Positions 9,085-16,268 of a stretch of 64,000 nucleotides of DNA are shown here, piece by piece; within the stretch, counting starts at the first letter, position 1; the number at the start of each line of letters is the position of its first letter. Origin of the DNA: Arthrobacter sp. PGP41. GTDB lineage: Bacteria; Actinomycetota; Actinomycetes; Actinomycetales; Micrococcaceae. The notes beneath the pieces were generated by a model, which had not been told where the DNA came from, did not search any database, and saw nothing but the letters and a program-made list of their open reading frames with translations. The position numbers and the translations under genes are program-made. The stretch spans positions 1,426,001 to 1,490,000 of the forward strand of contig NZ_CP026514.1 of the NCBI RefSeq assembly GCF_002953935.1, in the 5' to 3' direction.

Positions 9085-9936
9085 ATGAGCGGACGTCACA
9101 GCGGGCGTACCAGCCAGGGATTGCGCATCACAGCGCTCCCAAGGACGCTAAAACTCCTTTTCCGGTTGGCGCCGCGCCAGCTCAATGACGAAATCGCCTT
9201 CGCCAAGATCGAGCTCAAGCGCAAGGGAATGCAGGTCGGAGTAGCCGCTGCGTTCTTTGCTGTAGCCCTCGTGTTCCTTTTGTTCCTGGTGGTGGGCCTC
9301 ATCGTGGCGGCAATCATGGGCCTGGCAACCATCATGCCCGCCTGGCTGGCCGCGCTCCTGGTGTCGGCGGCCTTCCTGCTGATAGCGCTGATCGGCGGCC
9401 TGATCGGTGCAAGGAAATTCAAGAAGGCCATGCCGCTCATGCCGGAGGAGACCATCCGCGGCATCAAGCACGATATCGGCGTGGCAAAGGAAGGGTCCGC
9501 CTTCAACGCCGCAGTCCTGGATCCCCAGAGTCCGGAAGGCAAAGCCGCCAAAGCCGCGAAGGATGAAGCCGCGGCAAAGGCCAAGGCCGAGAAGGCAGTC
9601 AAAGCGGCTGACCACGACAAGGAATTCCCGCACGCATCCGAGCCCGAGCTGGCCCGCCGCCTCAACCAGCGCCGCCACCACCTCACCGAAGTACGCGACG
9701 AACTCGGCACTGAGCTGGATGTCAAGACCCAAGCCCGGTACCTGCTGGCCTCCGCCCAGGACAAGCTGCGCGAAGGGCAGGCCCTGGCCGGCCGCGGCCG
9801 GGATGTTGCAGGGCAGAAGTTTGCCGCCCTGGCCGGGTCCGCTGACCTCGAGAAGCGATGGAAGCCGCTGGCGGCCTTCATCGCCGCGGGGACGGCCTTC
9901 CTGGTGCTCGTCCGAAAGCTCCTGCGGACGTACTAG
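9085..9936 (+). CDS. Phage-holin-family (Holin-X-like) envelope protein with C-terminal DUF3618-like region
   Basis: 283 residues. Residues about 35-50 are amphipathic and charged. Two membrane segments follow (about 54-80 and 85-112), the pattern of the actinobacterial Holin-X proteins, which despite the name are mostly chromosomal membrane proteins. An Ala/Lys-rich linker (about 150-180) leads to ELARRLNQRRHHLTEVRDEL, similar to DUF3618, with a last hydrophobic segment at about 259-277. Elsewhere these two parts are often separate neighbouring genes, so this looks like a fusion. The role is probably structural in the envelope. It has no phage neighbours. Confidence 0.7.
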   Translation: MSGRHSGRTSQGLRITALPRTLKLLFRLAPRQLNDEIAFAKIELKRKGMQVGVAAAFFAVALVFLLFLVVGLIVAAIMGLATIMPAWLAALLVSAAFLLIALIGGLIGARKFKKAMPLMPEETIRGIKHDIGVAKEGSAFNAAVLDPQSPEGKAAKAAKDEAAAKAKAEKAVKAADHDKEFPHASEPELARRLNQRRHHLTEVRDELGTELDVKTQARYLLASAQDKLREGQALAGRGRDVAGQKFAALAGSADLEKRWKPLAAFIAAGTAFLVLVRKLLRTY

Positions 9937-10032
9937 GGGCAGGTGGCGGGCCCGTCGCGGGAACCCGCAGAAGGTCCATGGCTGGAACGGCAAGGCGCTC
10001 GCAGGGGGCGGCAGGAAGGAAAGGGGCACGGG

Positions 10033-10656
10033 GTGAAGTTCATTGGTGCCGGCTCCCGTCCCGGACGCCCCCAGGTGGACCACGACCGGGTGTTCACTAT
10101 CCCCAACCTGCTCACCGTGGTGCGCTTCATGGGCGTCCCGCTCTTCATCTGGCTTGTCCTGGCGCAGAAGGAATACGGTGCCGGCGTAGTGGTGCTGGCG
10201 GTCATGGCCGGCACGGACTGGATTGACGGCTACATCGCCCGCCGCTTCGATCAGGCCTCCAGGCTCGGCCGGGTCCTGGACCCCATCGCCGACCGCCTCG
10301 CCCTGATCGCCGTGGCTGTCACGCTGGTGATGGCCGGCGTCGTCCACTGGCTGTACCTGGCCGCGCTGGTGATCCCGGATGCCGTCCTGCTCGCCCTGAC
10401 GCTGTCCTTCTTCCGGGGGCACCCGGACCTCCCGGTAAGCATGGTGGGCAAGGTGCGCACCGGCCTGCTGCTGCTCGGAACGCCGATACTGGTCCTTTCA
10501 CGGCTGGATACGGGATTTTCCGGCGAGCTGTTCGTTGCCGCCTGGATAGTGCTTGGTCTTGGGCTGGTTGGCCATTGGATTGCTGCCTACAACTACTTCT
10601 GGGCCATCCTGCGAAAGGGCAGAATGGCCCGGCAACACGACGACGGGACAACCTGA
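10033..10656 (+). CDS. CDP-alcohol phosphatidyltransferase family protein
   Basis: 207 residues. The family signature D-x2-D-G-x2-A-R-x8-G-x3-D-x3-D is complete in DWIDGYIARRFDQASRLGRV and the following LDPIADR. About five membrane segments follow. The enzyme transfers a phosphate-containing head group from a CDP-alcohol to an alcohol acceptor at the membrane; phosphatidylglycerophosphate or cardiolipin synthesis is the likely use, but the acceptor cannot be told. Start is GTG 10033, preceded by an AGGAAAGGGG ribosome site. The stop overlaps the start of the next gene. Confidence 0.88.
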   Translation: MKFIGAGSRPGRPQVDHDRVFTIPNLLTVVRFMGVPLFIWLVLAQKEYGAGVVVLAVMAGTDWIDGYIARRFDQASRLGRVLDPIADRLALIAVAVTLVMAGVVHWLYLAALVIPDAVLLALTLSFFRGHPDLPVSMVGKVRTGLLLLGTPILVLSRLDTGFSGELFVAAWIVLGLGLVGHWIAAYNYFWAILRKGRMARQHDDGTT

Positions 10657-11564
10657 TGGTGTGGATGGCGGTGGTGCTTGCGCTGCTTGGCGCCTTCTGC
10701 CTGGCCCTCGGCGCCCAACGCCAGGGGAGCGCTGTCAAGGCGGACACCGGCGGCCTTGCCCTGAGCTCCAACGGCTTCTTGCGCCTGCTTCGGAATCCGC
10801 GCTGGGTGTTCGGCCTGTTGCTGCTGTGCACCGGTATGGCCATGAACGCGGTGGCGCTCGTATCCGCCCCGCTGACGGTCGTCCAGCCCATCGGTGCCAT
10901 CGCCCTGGTGATCACCACCATCATCAATGCACGGGACCAGGACCTCACCATCAACCGGGCAACGGTGGTGGCCATCGCCGCCTGCGTGACGGGCTCCGCG
11001 CTCTTTGTCCTCCTGGCGGTCAACGTCACCCAGGAAAACCACCACGTGAGCGTGGAGGACGAGCTCACCATCGTGCTGCTGCTTGCCCTCGCCGTTGGAG
11101 TCTTCGGCACGCTCGCCGTCATGTTCAAACACCGGATCAATGCCTTCGTCTACATCCTGGGCGCCGGGGTGCTCTTTGGCTTCGTGGCCGTCCTCACCCG
11201 GATCATCGGCAAGCATCTGCTCGACCCGAACGGGCTGTTCCTGCTGAACGTTCAGTGGTACTCCGTGGTGGCCCTTATCGCCGCCGGCGGGCTGGGGTCC
11301 TGGTTTGTCCAAAACGCCTATTCCTCCGGCCCGCCGGACCTCGTGATTGCAGGACTCACGGTGATTGACCCCCTGGTGGGCATCGCGATCGGCATTGTGA
11401 TCCTCGGTGAACTGCGCCCGGATGTCCACGCCGTGATGGCCATTGCGATGGGAACCGCGGCCTCCCTTGCTATCGTTGGGGTGATCGCCCTTTCCAGGCA
11501 CCACCCCGAGGTCACGAAGCGCAAGAAGGACGCGCGGAAGGCCGTGGGCCGGGCGGTGCGTTAG
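10656..11564 (+). CDS. DMT-superfamily (EamA/NIPA-like) transporter
   Basis: 302 residues with nine to ten membrane helices, beginning MVWMAVVLALLGAFCLALGA. The first half has a helix ending APLTVVQPIGAIALVITTIIN, repeated in weaker form later (APPDLV..TVIDPLVGIAIGIVILGEL), the inverted-repeat layout of DMT carriers. It could be a small-molecule or Mg2+ (NIPA-like) transporter. The ATG at 10656 overlaps the TGA of the previous gene, so translation is probably coupled. The C-terminus is basic. Confidence 0.78.
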   Translation: MVWMAVVLALLGAFCLALGAQRQGSAVKADTGGLALSSNGFLRLLRNPRWVFGLLLLCTGMAMNAVALVSAPLTVVQPIGAIALVITTIINARDQDLTINRATVVAIAACVTGSALFVLLAVNVTQENHHVSVEDELTIVLLLALAVGVFGTLAVMFKHRINAFVYILGAGVLFGFVAVLTRIIGKHLLDPNGLFLLNVQWYSVVALIAAGGLGSWFVQNAYSSGPPDLVIAGLTVIDPLVGIAIGIVILGELRPDVHAVMAIAMGTAASLAIVGVIALSRHHPEVTKRKKDARKAVGRAVR

Positions 11565-11719
11565 CCGGCTGTCCAACATATCTTGTCCAGCAAATACCAG
11601 CAGATTTCCAGCCCAGATCCAGTCAACCCAAATTCACCACGAGGCCAGGCACCACGTGCTTCGGCCAGCTGTGCTGCCAGTTCATGCTGTCCGCACCGTG
11701 ACCATCAGGAGCTCTCCAC

Positions 11720-12916
11720 GTGACCACGCCCGCCGACCAGCGTCCCCTGACCATACTGATTGCCGCGGACACGTATCCGCCCCATATCAACGGAGCAGCC
11801 CAGTTCGGCTACCGCCTGGCCAAGGGAATGACCGGCCGGGGACACGACGTGCACGTCCTGGCCTGCCGCGCGGACAACGGAAAGAGCTTCACCGAGTTCC
11901 GCCCGGAAGGAACGGTCCACAGGCTCCGTTCCCACGGGGTTCCCACACACGAATACTTCCGGATCTGCCTCCCCTGGGAAATCAAGAAGGAAATCAGCCT
12001 TCTTTTCGACCGCGTGCAGCCGGACGTGGTGCACATCCAGAGCCACTACATGATCGGCGAGCACGTCCTGTACGAGGCCGTGAAGCGCGGTGTGCGGATT
12101 GTTGCCACGAACCACTTCATGCCGGAAAACCTCAACCCGTTCCTGCCGTTTCCGCAGTGGTTCAAGGACATCATCGGCCGTATCTCGTGGAAGGACATGG
12201 GCAAGGTCATGGGTAAGGCGGACGTAGTCACCACGCCCACCCCCCTTGCGGCAAAGGCCATGCACCAGCACGCCTTCCTGCACAAGGTGTTGCCGCTGTC
12301 CAACGGCATCGACTCCGCAGCCTACGAACTGCAGCCCGGGGAGCAGATCGATCCCCACCCGTACCCAACAGTGATGTTCGCCGGCCGGCTGGCGGAGGAG
12401 AAGCACGTGGATGTGCTGATCGAGGCCATCGGCAAAACCCCGCCGGAGCTGAACGTGCACCTGGAGATTGTCGGCGGCGGCGAGGTGCGCTCCGCCCTGG
12501 AGGAGCTTGTCGACCGGCTCGGGCTGGGGGACCGGGTGAAGTTCCTCGGGCTTGCCACCGACGAGGAGTTGCGGAAGGCCTATATCCAGGCGGACCTCTT
12601 CTGCATGCCGGGAACTGCCGAGCTGCAGTCGCTGGTGACGCTGGAGGCGATGTCCGCTTCCACCCCGGTGGTGCTGGCGGATGCCATGGCGCTGCCGCAT
12701 CTGGTGCGTGACGGCGAAAACGGGTACCTCTTTACGCCCAATGACAGCGACGACCTCGCCAAGAAGATCACGCGCATCCTGGAACTGCCGGCCGCTGAGC
12801 GTGCTGCCATGGGCCATGCCAGCCGGCAGATGGTGGAGCCGCACAGCATCCAGGGAACGCTGCAAACCTTTGAGGACCTTTACCGGGGTGCGGCGTTCGA
12901 GGACAAAGTGGTCTGA
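11720..12916 (+). CDS. Glycosyltransferase family 4 protein
   Basis: 398 residues with a GT-B fold. The N-terminal domain starts LTILIAADTYPPHINGAAQF, the acceptor-side glycine-rich loop of GT4 mannosyltransferase-like enzymes. The C-terminal domain has MFAGRLAEEKHVDVLIEAI and the donor-binding E-x7-E block around PGTAELQSLVTLEAMS (about 297-312). It probably transfers a nucleotide-activated hexose (GDP-mannose or UDP-glucose) to a lipid or glycan. Start is GTG 11720 after an AGGAGCTCTCC ribosome site. A 155-bp gap separates it from the DMT gene. Confidence 0.88.
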   Translation: MTTPADQRPLTILIAADTYPPHINGAAQFGYRLAKGMTGRGHDVHVLACRADNGKSFTEFRPEGTVHRLRSHGVPTHEYFRICLPWEIKKEISLLFDRVQPDVVHIQSHYMIGEHVLYEAVKRGVRIVATNHFMPENLNPFLPFPQWFKDIIGRISWKDMGKVMGKADVVTTPTPLAAKAMHQHAFLHKVLPLSNGIDSAAYELQPGEQIDPHPYPTVMFAGRLAEEKHVDVLIEAIGKTPPELNVHLEIVGGGEVRSALEELVDRLGLGDRVKFLGLATDEELRKAYIQADLFCMPGTAELQSLVTLEAMSASTPVVLADAMALPHLVRDGENGYLFTPNDSDDLAKKITRILELPAAERAAMGHASRQMVEPHSIQGTLQTFEDLYRGAAFEDKVV

Positions 12917-12934
12917 ACGCATTCCCGGGTTTGC

Positions 12935-12940
12935 TAGAGT
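12935..12940 (+). promoter_or_regulatory. Putative -10 of the CAT-anticodon tRNA
   Basis: TAGAGT, preceded by the same TTTGC as at the tRNA-Asn promoters. It lies 53 bp upstream of the mature tRNA. The -35 is weak. Confidence 0.35.
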
Positions 12941-12993
12941 GTTTTTGCCCTGCAGGCACGCATCGCTTTTGAAGCGGGCCGCCGCGGGGATTC

Positions 12994-13067
12994 GGGGCTA
13001 TAGCTCAGCTGGTTAGAGCGCGGGACTCATAATCCTAAGGTCCTCGGTTCAAGTCCGAGTAGCCCTA
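12994..13067 (+). tRNA. tRNA with CAT anticodon (elongator Met, or Ile2)
   Basis: A 74-nt cloverleaf. The acceptor stem GGGGCTA pairs with TAGCCCT (one G-T pair), the D-arm is TAGCTCAGCTGGTTAGAGC, the anticodon CAT is at 13028-13030, and the T-arm is CTCGGTTCAAGTCCGAG. It lacks initiator features. CAT could be elongator Met or the lysidine-modified Ile2 tRNA, and sequence inspection alone does not settle this. The 3' half, from the last base of the anticodon on, is duplicated at 16087. The present 3' half therefore came with the island and restored the gene on integration. Confidence 0.95.
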
Positions 13068-13068
13068 C
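13030..13068 (+). repeat. Left attachment site (attL), 39-bp direct repeat
   Basis: Thirty-nine bases starting at the third base of the anticodon and running through the tRNA end are identical to 16087-16125. Duplicating the 3' part of a tRNA is the usual mark of a tyrosine-integrase insertion. The integrase remnant lies just inside this end. Confidence 0.93.
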
Positions 13069-13073
13069 CCGGA

Positions 13074-13117
13074 AAGAGCCCCTGACCTGCGGAAACGCGG
13101 ATCAGGGGCTCTTCTCT
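13074..13117 (+). terminator. Terminator after the tRNA, supplied by the island
   Basis: AAGAGCCCCTGA pairs with TCAGGGGCTCTT around an 16-base loop, followed by a C/T-rich tail ending in TTTT. Since it lies inside the island, it was brought in with it and replaces the host terminator now found at 16136. Confidence 0.8.
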
Positions 13118-13159
13118 TTTGAAGTCCCGAGGTAGGCATCCACCGGAAACCCACCGGAA

Positions 13160-13684
13160 TCATTCCGTGCTCTGGCCGAATGCCTCCAGCAGAGTCGTGT
13201 TGTCCGGTGCCTCGTGGGTCTTTCGGACGTAGTGCTTCCGCGTGACGTTCTCGCTGGAATGGCCCAGCTGGGCGGATGCAACAGCCATGCCTGAGGAGGC
13301 CTCCAACAGGGTTCCTACCCTCTTTCGGAAGGTGTGCGGTGTGACCCACTCAAAGCCGAGCTCGTCGCGCGCTGAGCGCCACTGCTTCCGAAAATTGTTG
13401 GGGTCCCGGAGCGAGCCGACGGCCGAGGGGAACACGACGTCCCACGGGTTGGCCTCCAGCTGCCCAATTTGCCGCCTCAGGAGCATTTCCACTGCGAAGG
13501 CGGGCAGGAAGTACCTTTGGCGGGAATGGGCGCCCTTAGGGTGCTCCTGGATGGTCAGGCCCTGTTTCGGCATGTAGACGATGGTCCCGTTCACCGTGAC
13601 AGTGGGGCGGGCAGCGGAGTCCTGCTCGCGCGACAGGCCTACGACACGATCGGTCAGGACGAGATCGCCAAGCCCCTGCGTTCT
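13160..13684 (-). pseudogene. Tyrosine recombinase (integrase), C-terminal remnant
   Basis: The reverse frame ends at 13160 and is open back to a stop at 13685-13687, about 175 codons. It shows the C-terminal catalytic part of a phage-type integrase: H-x-x-R in TPHTFRKR, LGHSSENVTRKHYV with the Gly-His and the Tyr nucleophile, and the preceding segment TVTVNGTIVYMPK and LEANPWDVVFPS. The N-terminal arm-binding and core-binding domains and the first catalytic Arg are missing. A complete member would be about 350-400 residues. The nearest plain start is GTG 13594, which would leave 144 residues. It is almost certainly inactive. Confidence 0.88.
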
Positions 13685-14679
13685 CTACGCAATGTCACTG
13701 CCGCATTCCTCGACTCCAATCGCATGCCTCCCTACGTCGCACAGACCGAGAAGCTGATCGTTCACGGCGAACTGGGGGATTCAGGGGCCTTCCGAAGCGA
13801 CTGGGTCGCTCCTGCTCGGCGCCGCGCTGCTCACGAAAGGGGACTACTCACGCGATGTTGGCTGGGCGGGAAGGCGTCGCCAGCTCGGAAGTTCCCAGAA
13901 AGACGACTCCTGGACCGACATGCTCACCACGGGGTCTCGGGCGAATCTCGCGAACATGCGCGAGCCGCTGACGGCTCTGCTGGACGACGTCGCCACGCGG
14001 GCGGCGACCGGTACGAATCAGCCGAGCGACGCCCTCGAGGCGATCCGCGCCCAGTGGCTCGCTGAACGCGAGTCCCGCAACTTCTACGACTGGCGCTACT
14101 ACCTCGTCCGCTACACCGGCGCCCGCAGCTCGAAGGGCGACGGCTACTACAACGGCACCTACGACAGCACGACCGGCGGATTCGCTTATCAGCGCCTCCG
14201 GATGCTTCACGGTAGCAACTACAACGCCTACTTCAGCGACGCGCTGCTACATGCGGCCTGGGTCGACGGCTCCCTTGGTTCTGATGCCGAGGAACCAAGT
14301 TGGTGGCACCGCGACGACCCAGGCGGTCAAAGAGTCCCGCATCGAGATTCGCTGTGATGACGACGCCTTCGAACTCGTCCTTCCAGACGACCGTGAGACC
14401 GTCGAGACCAAGGTCGCCAAGGCCTTGACGGCGTTCGACTCTGACGACCAGTTGCGGGTTCTGGTCCAGCAGAATCCCGAAGGCGGCCCGCTAGTGGATA
14501 GCGAGGACCGGATACAGCTCTGTTTGCGACTGGTGCGCTCGTTGGCAGTTGAGGGCCTCTGACGGTCATTGCAGGACGCCGCAGCCGAAGCGTTAGCGTC
14601 CTTCGCTCCAAAGCGGCGCATCGTGACGGAGATTGCCGATGGCAGGATAATGGCTGCCACCTCAACCCGTGATCCCTAG
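13600..14679 (+). pseudogene. Frameshifted remnant, possibly the C-terminus of a GmrSD/DUF262-like protein
   Basis: Protein-like sequence runs on the + strand through at least three frames. The first frame reads ARQAYDTIGQDEIAKPLRSL and RNVTAAFLDSNRMPPYVAQ (to about 13770). A second starts near 13800, GSLLLGAALLTKGDYSRDVG, and continues through TDMLTTGSRANLANMREPL and RNFYDWRYYLVRYTGAR to about 14270. A third, SRIEIRCDDDAFELVLPDD, ends at 14562. The same frame after that stop reads DAAAEALASFAPKRRIV to a TAG at 14677. From memory, the order LRNL...ALLTKGDYS...WRYYLVKY resembles the C-terminal part of large DUF262/GmrSD-type restriction proteins, but I could not test this. The beginning and the N-terminal nuclease domain are absent. 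Its 5' edge overlaps the integrase remnant on the other strand. Confidence 0.5.
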
Positions 14680-14712
14680 GGTCTAGAGCGATGAGGGCTC
14701 CGATGTCCCGGT

Positions 14713-15555
14713 TCATGGCGCGGCCCTCATCGAGTCGGACTCCGCGCGGATACGCTTCGCAGAGTCCTCTCCGACATCACGAAGAGTCCACTCATGCCCG
14801 TCGACCATGATCATCGCGAGTCGGGCGATGTGCTCTATCTGGACGTGCTGCTCGGCCGTCATCTCGACCGCAGTGTCGAGGAAGACCCAGTCGAACTGGC
14901 CCGGAGAGAAAGCGTTAGCGGTGAGTGCATCGCGGACATCGACCGGGTAGATCGCTGCGGCCTTCGGATGCTTGCGGATCAGGACGTTGAGCATCGCCTG
15001 ACTAGAGTCAACGCCCGCGTAGCGGTCCGCACTGGCGAGCCCAAGATCGAGCACTCGACCGGTGCCGCAGCCGATGTCGAGAACGTGGGGCGGGTACTTT
15101 CCCCGAACACCATCGAGGAGCCGCTTGACACGGTTCGACTCCCCGGAACCGATGGGGTGCTCGACATCCCAGATAGTGGCGACCGCATCGTACGGCGGCT
15201 CGATGTCGCTGACCGTGGAGGGCGCGTTCTGGATTCCGTAGAACAGCCGAGTGGTTGCGCGGTTGACCAGTGTGGTGTCGGTGAAGTGGTTGTCCTCGGT
15301 CCACCAGCGGTACTTCCCGTCGGGGCTGAGGAGATAGATCTTGGTCAGCGAGTAGTACTTGCCCGGCTGCCCGAAGGTGTGGATCACGCGCGCGGCGCGA
15401 ACCATGTCCTCGTGGGTCACGTCTGAGGTGCGCCCCTCGACGATGTAATGGTGGGGTGCCGTCTCGGCATAGGTCCTAGCGAACGTCCACTCCCGGGAGA
15501 TTGCAAACTCCAGCCACCAATTCAGGTCCTGCTGGGTAATCCGGCCCTCAGTCAT
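14713..15555 (-). CDS. SAM-dependent methyltransferase with unrecognised N-terminal domain
   Basis: 280 residues, the only intact gene in the island. Residues 158-169 (VLDIGCGTGRVL) are motif I of class I methyltransferases. YAGVDSSQAML is motif II with the acidic residue, and QFDWVFLDTAVEM fits motif IV. No DNA-methylase D/N-P-P-Y motif is present, so it is not an obvious restriction-type methylase. Residues 1-125 form a separate Trp/Tyr-rich region (LNWWLEFAISREWTFARTYA; YLLSPDGKYRWWTEDNHF) that I do not recognise. Start is ATG 15555 after AGGAGAAG, a strong ribosome site. The substrate is unknown: a small molecule, protein or nucleic acid are all possible. Confidence 0.85.
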   Translation of the reverse strand: MTEGRITQQDLNWWLEFAISREWTFARTYAETAPHHYIVEGRTSDVTHEDMVRAARVIHTFGQPGKYYSLTKIYLLSPDGKYRWWTEDNHFTDTTLVNRATTRLFYGIQNAPSTVSDIEPPYDAVATIWDVEHPIGSGESNRVKRLLDGVRGKYPPHVLDIGCGTGRVLDLGLASADRYAGVDSSQAMLNVLIRKHPKAAAIYPVDVRDALTANAFSPGQFDWVFLDTAVEMTAEQHVQIEHIARLAMIMVDGHEWTLRDVGEDSAKRIRAESDSMRAAP

Positions 15556-15789
15556 CTGTCTTCTCCTAGTTACGTGCGTCCGGTCTCGTAAGATCAGGAT
15601 GCACGGCACCTCCGACAAAACCGCTGCTCAACGTCGTTGGAGGGTGTCGCGACGTTGGCGCGCTGGCGACTGATGCACCGATAGATGACAGCCTGAGCTG
15701 TCTTGCTTGTAGGCGGGCCCGGAGGGACGCAACAGATGCCTGTAGACCGCCACCCATCCACCGCAGAAGGCGAACTCAGATGGTCGTCG

Positions 15790-15930
15790 CTTGCGGCAAC
15801 TCTCGGACCGCCGGTACAGGGTCGCCCTGGACCTGCCGAGGTCACGGGCGACCTGGGTGCCAGGCTCCCCGGCCGTCTGACGCCGCCTACCGAGATCCTT
15901 GCCGACGGCCCTCCATCGAATGGGCTGCGG
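15790..15930 (-). pseudogene. Serine recombinase (resolvase/invertase) HTH fragment
   Basis: Read on the reverse strand, the sequence gives QVARDLGRSRATLYRR, the helix-turn-helix that ends Tn3-type resolvases and invertases. It is preceded by a degraded GRP-like hinge (GRRRQTAGEPGT). The catalytic Ser domain is missing and the frame runs on into unrelated sequence to a stop at 15629. It is probably the leftover of an older transposon or invertase. The surrounding 15556-16086 segment holds no other gene I can support. Confidence 0.6.
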
Positions 15931-16086
15931 GTAGACACATTCGGTGGCTTTCGCCCACCGCTAACCCACCGGAAACAACGAGCAGGATCGGAAGGCCATG
16001 ATCAGCTGGAATCGCTCGAGGGGCGCTACTGCTTGGGATCCGCGGGGTGATGGAATCCACCGGAACGGACGAAAGGCAGGAATTGC

Positions 16087-16125
16087 TAATCCTAAGGTCC
16101 TCGGTTCAAGTCCGAGTAGCCCTAC
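16087..16125 (+). repeat. Right attachment site (attR), 39-bp direct repeat
   Basis: Perfect copy of 13030-13068. The sequence upstream (AATTGC) does not continue the tRNA 5' half, so this is a tRNA 3' fragment only. It is the original chromosomal end of the tRNA gene. The island between the outer edges of the two repeats is about 3.1 kb. Confidence 0.93.
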
Positions 16126-16135
16126 ATCTGCGGAA

Positions 16136-16168
16136 AACCGCGGCCGACGATCATCGTCGGCCGCGGTT
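16136..16168 (+). terminator. Original tRNA terminator, now separated from the gene
   Basis: AACCGCGGCCGACGAT and its exact complement form a near-perfect palindrome with a one-base centre, so about 14 pairs and a small loop in RNA. A C/T-rich tail (CTCTTCCTT) follows. It lies 11 bp after attR, the spacing expected for a tRNA terminator, and was displaced 3 kb by the island. Confidence 0.8.
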
Positions 16169-16197
16169 CTCTTCCTTAAGGCCACGATATGCGGTAT

Positions 16198-16213
16198 GTT
16201 ACTCATCAGTAAC
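16198..16213 (+). promoter_or_regulatory. TetR-type operator upstream of acyl-CoA dehydrogenase
   Basis: GTTACTCATCAGTAAC, with arms GTTACT and AGTAAC. It fits the same pattern as the two palindromes at 35447 and 35473 next to the BkaR-like TetR gene. It overlaps TATGTT (16195-16200), which could be the -10 element, so binding would repress. Confidence 0.6.
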
Positions 16214-16268
16214 TTACCGTGCTTCTTCCACGGAGCACCGGTCACTGCTGATCACTTGTGAGGTAACC

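Noticed and set aside
9085-9936. Prophage lysis module
   Set aside because: The holin-type domain is of the chromosomal Holin-X kind, and no endolysin, tail or integrase gene is adjacent.
13469-14065. Single 198-residue + strand ORF starting inside the integrase remnant
   Set aside because: Its start is the complement of the integrase and its end is in the wrong frame relative to the protein-like sequence after 13800. Only the middle part is used in the pseudogene call.
15703-16050. 115-residue + strand frame before attR
   Set aside because: It is opposite the resolvase HTH reading, has no ribosome site and no recognisable family.
13074-16168. CRISPR or toxin-antitoxin system in the island
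   Set aside because: No regularly spaced repeats and no paired small genes were seen; only recombinase fragments, one remnant and one methyltransferase.
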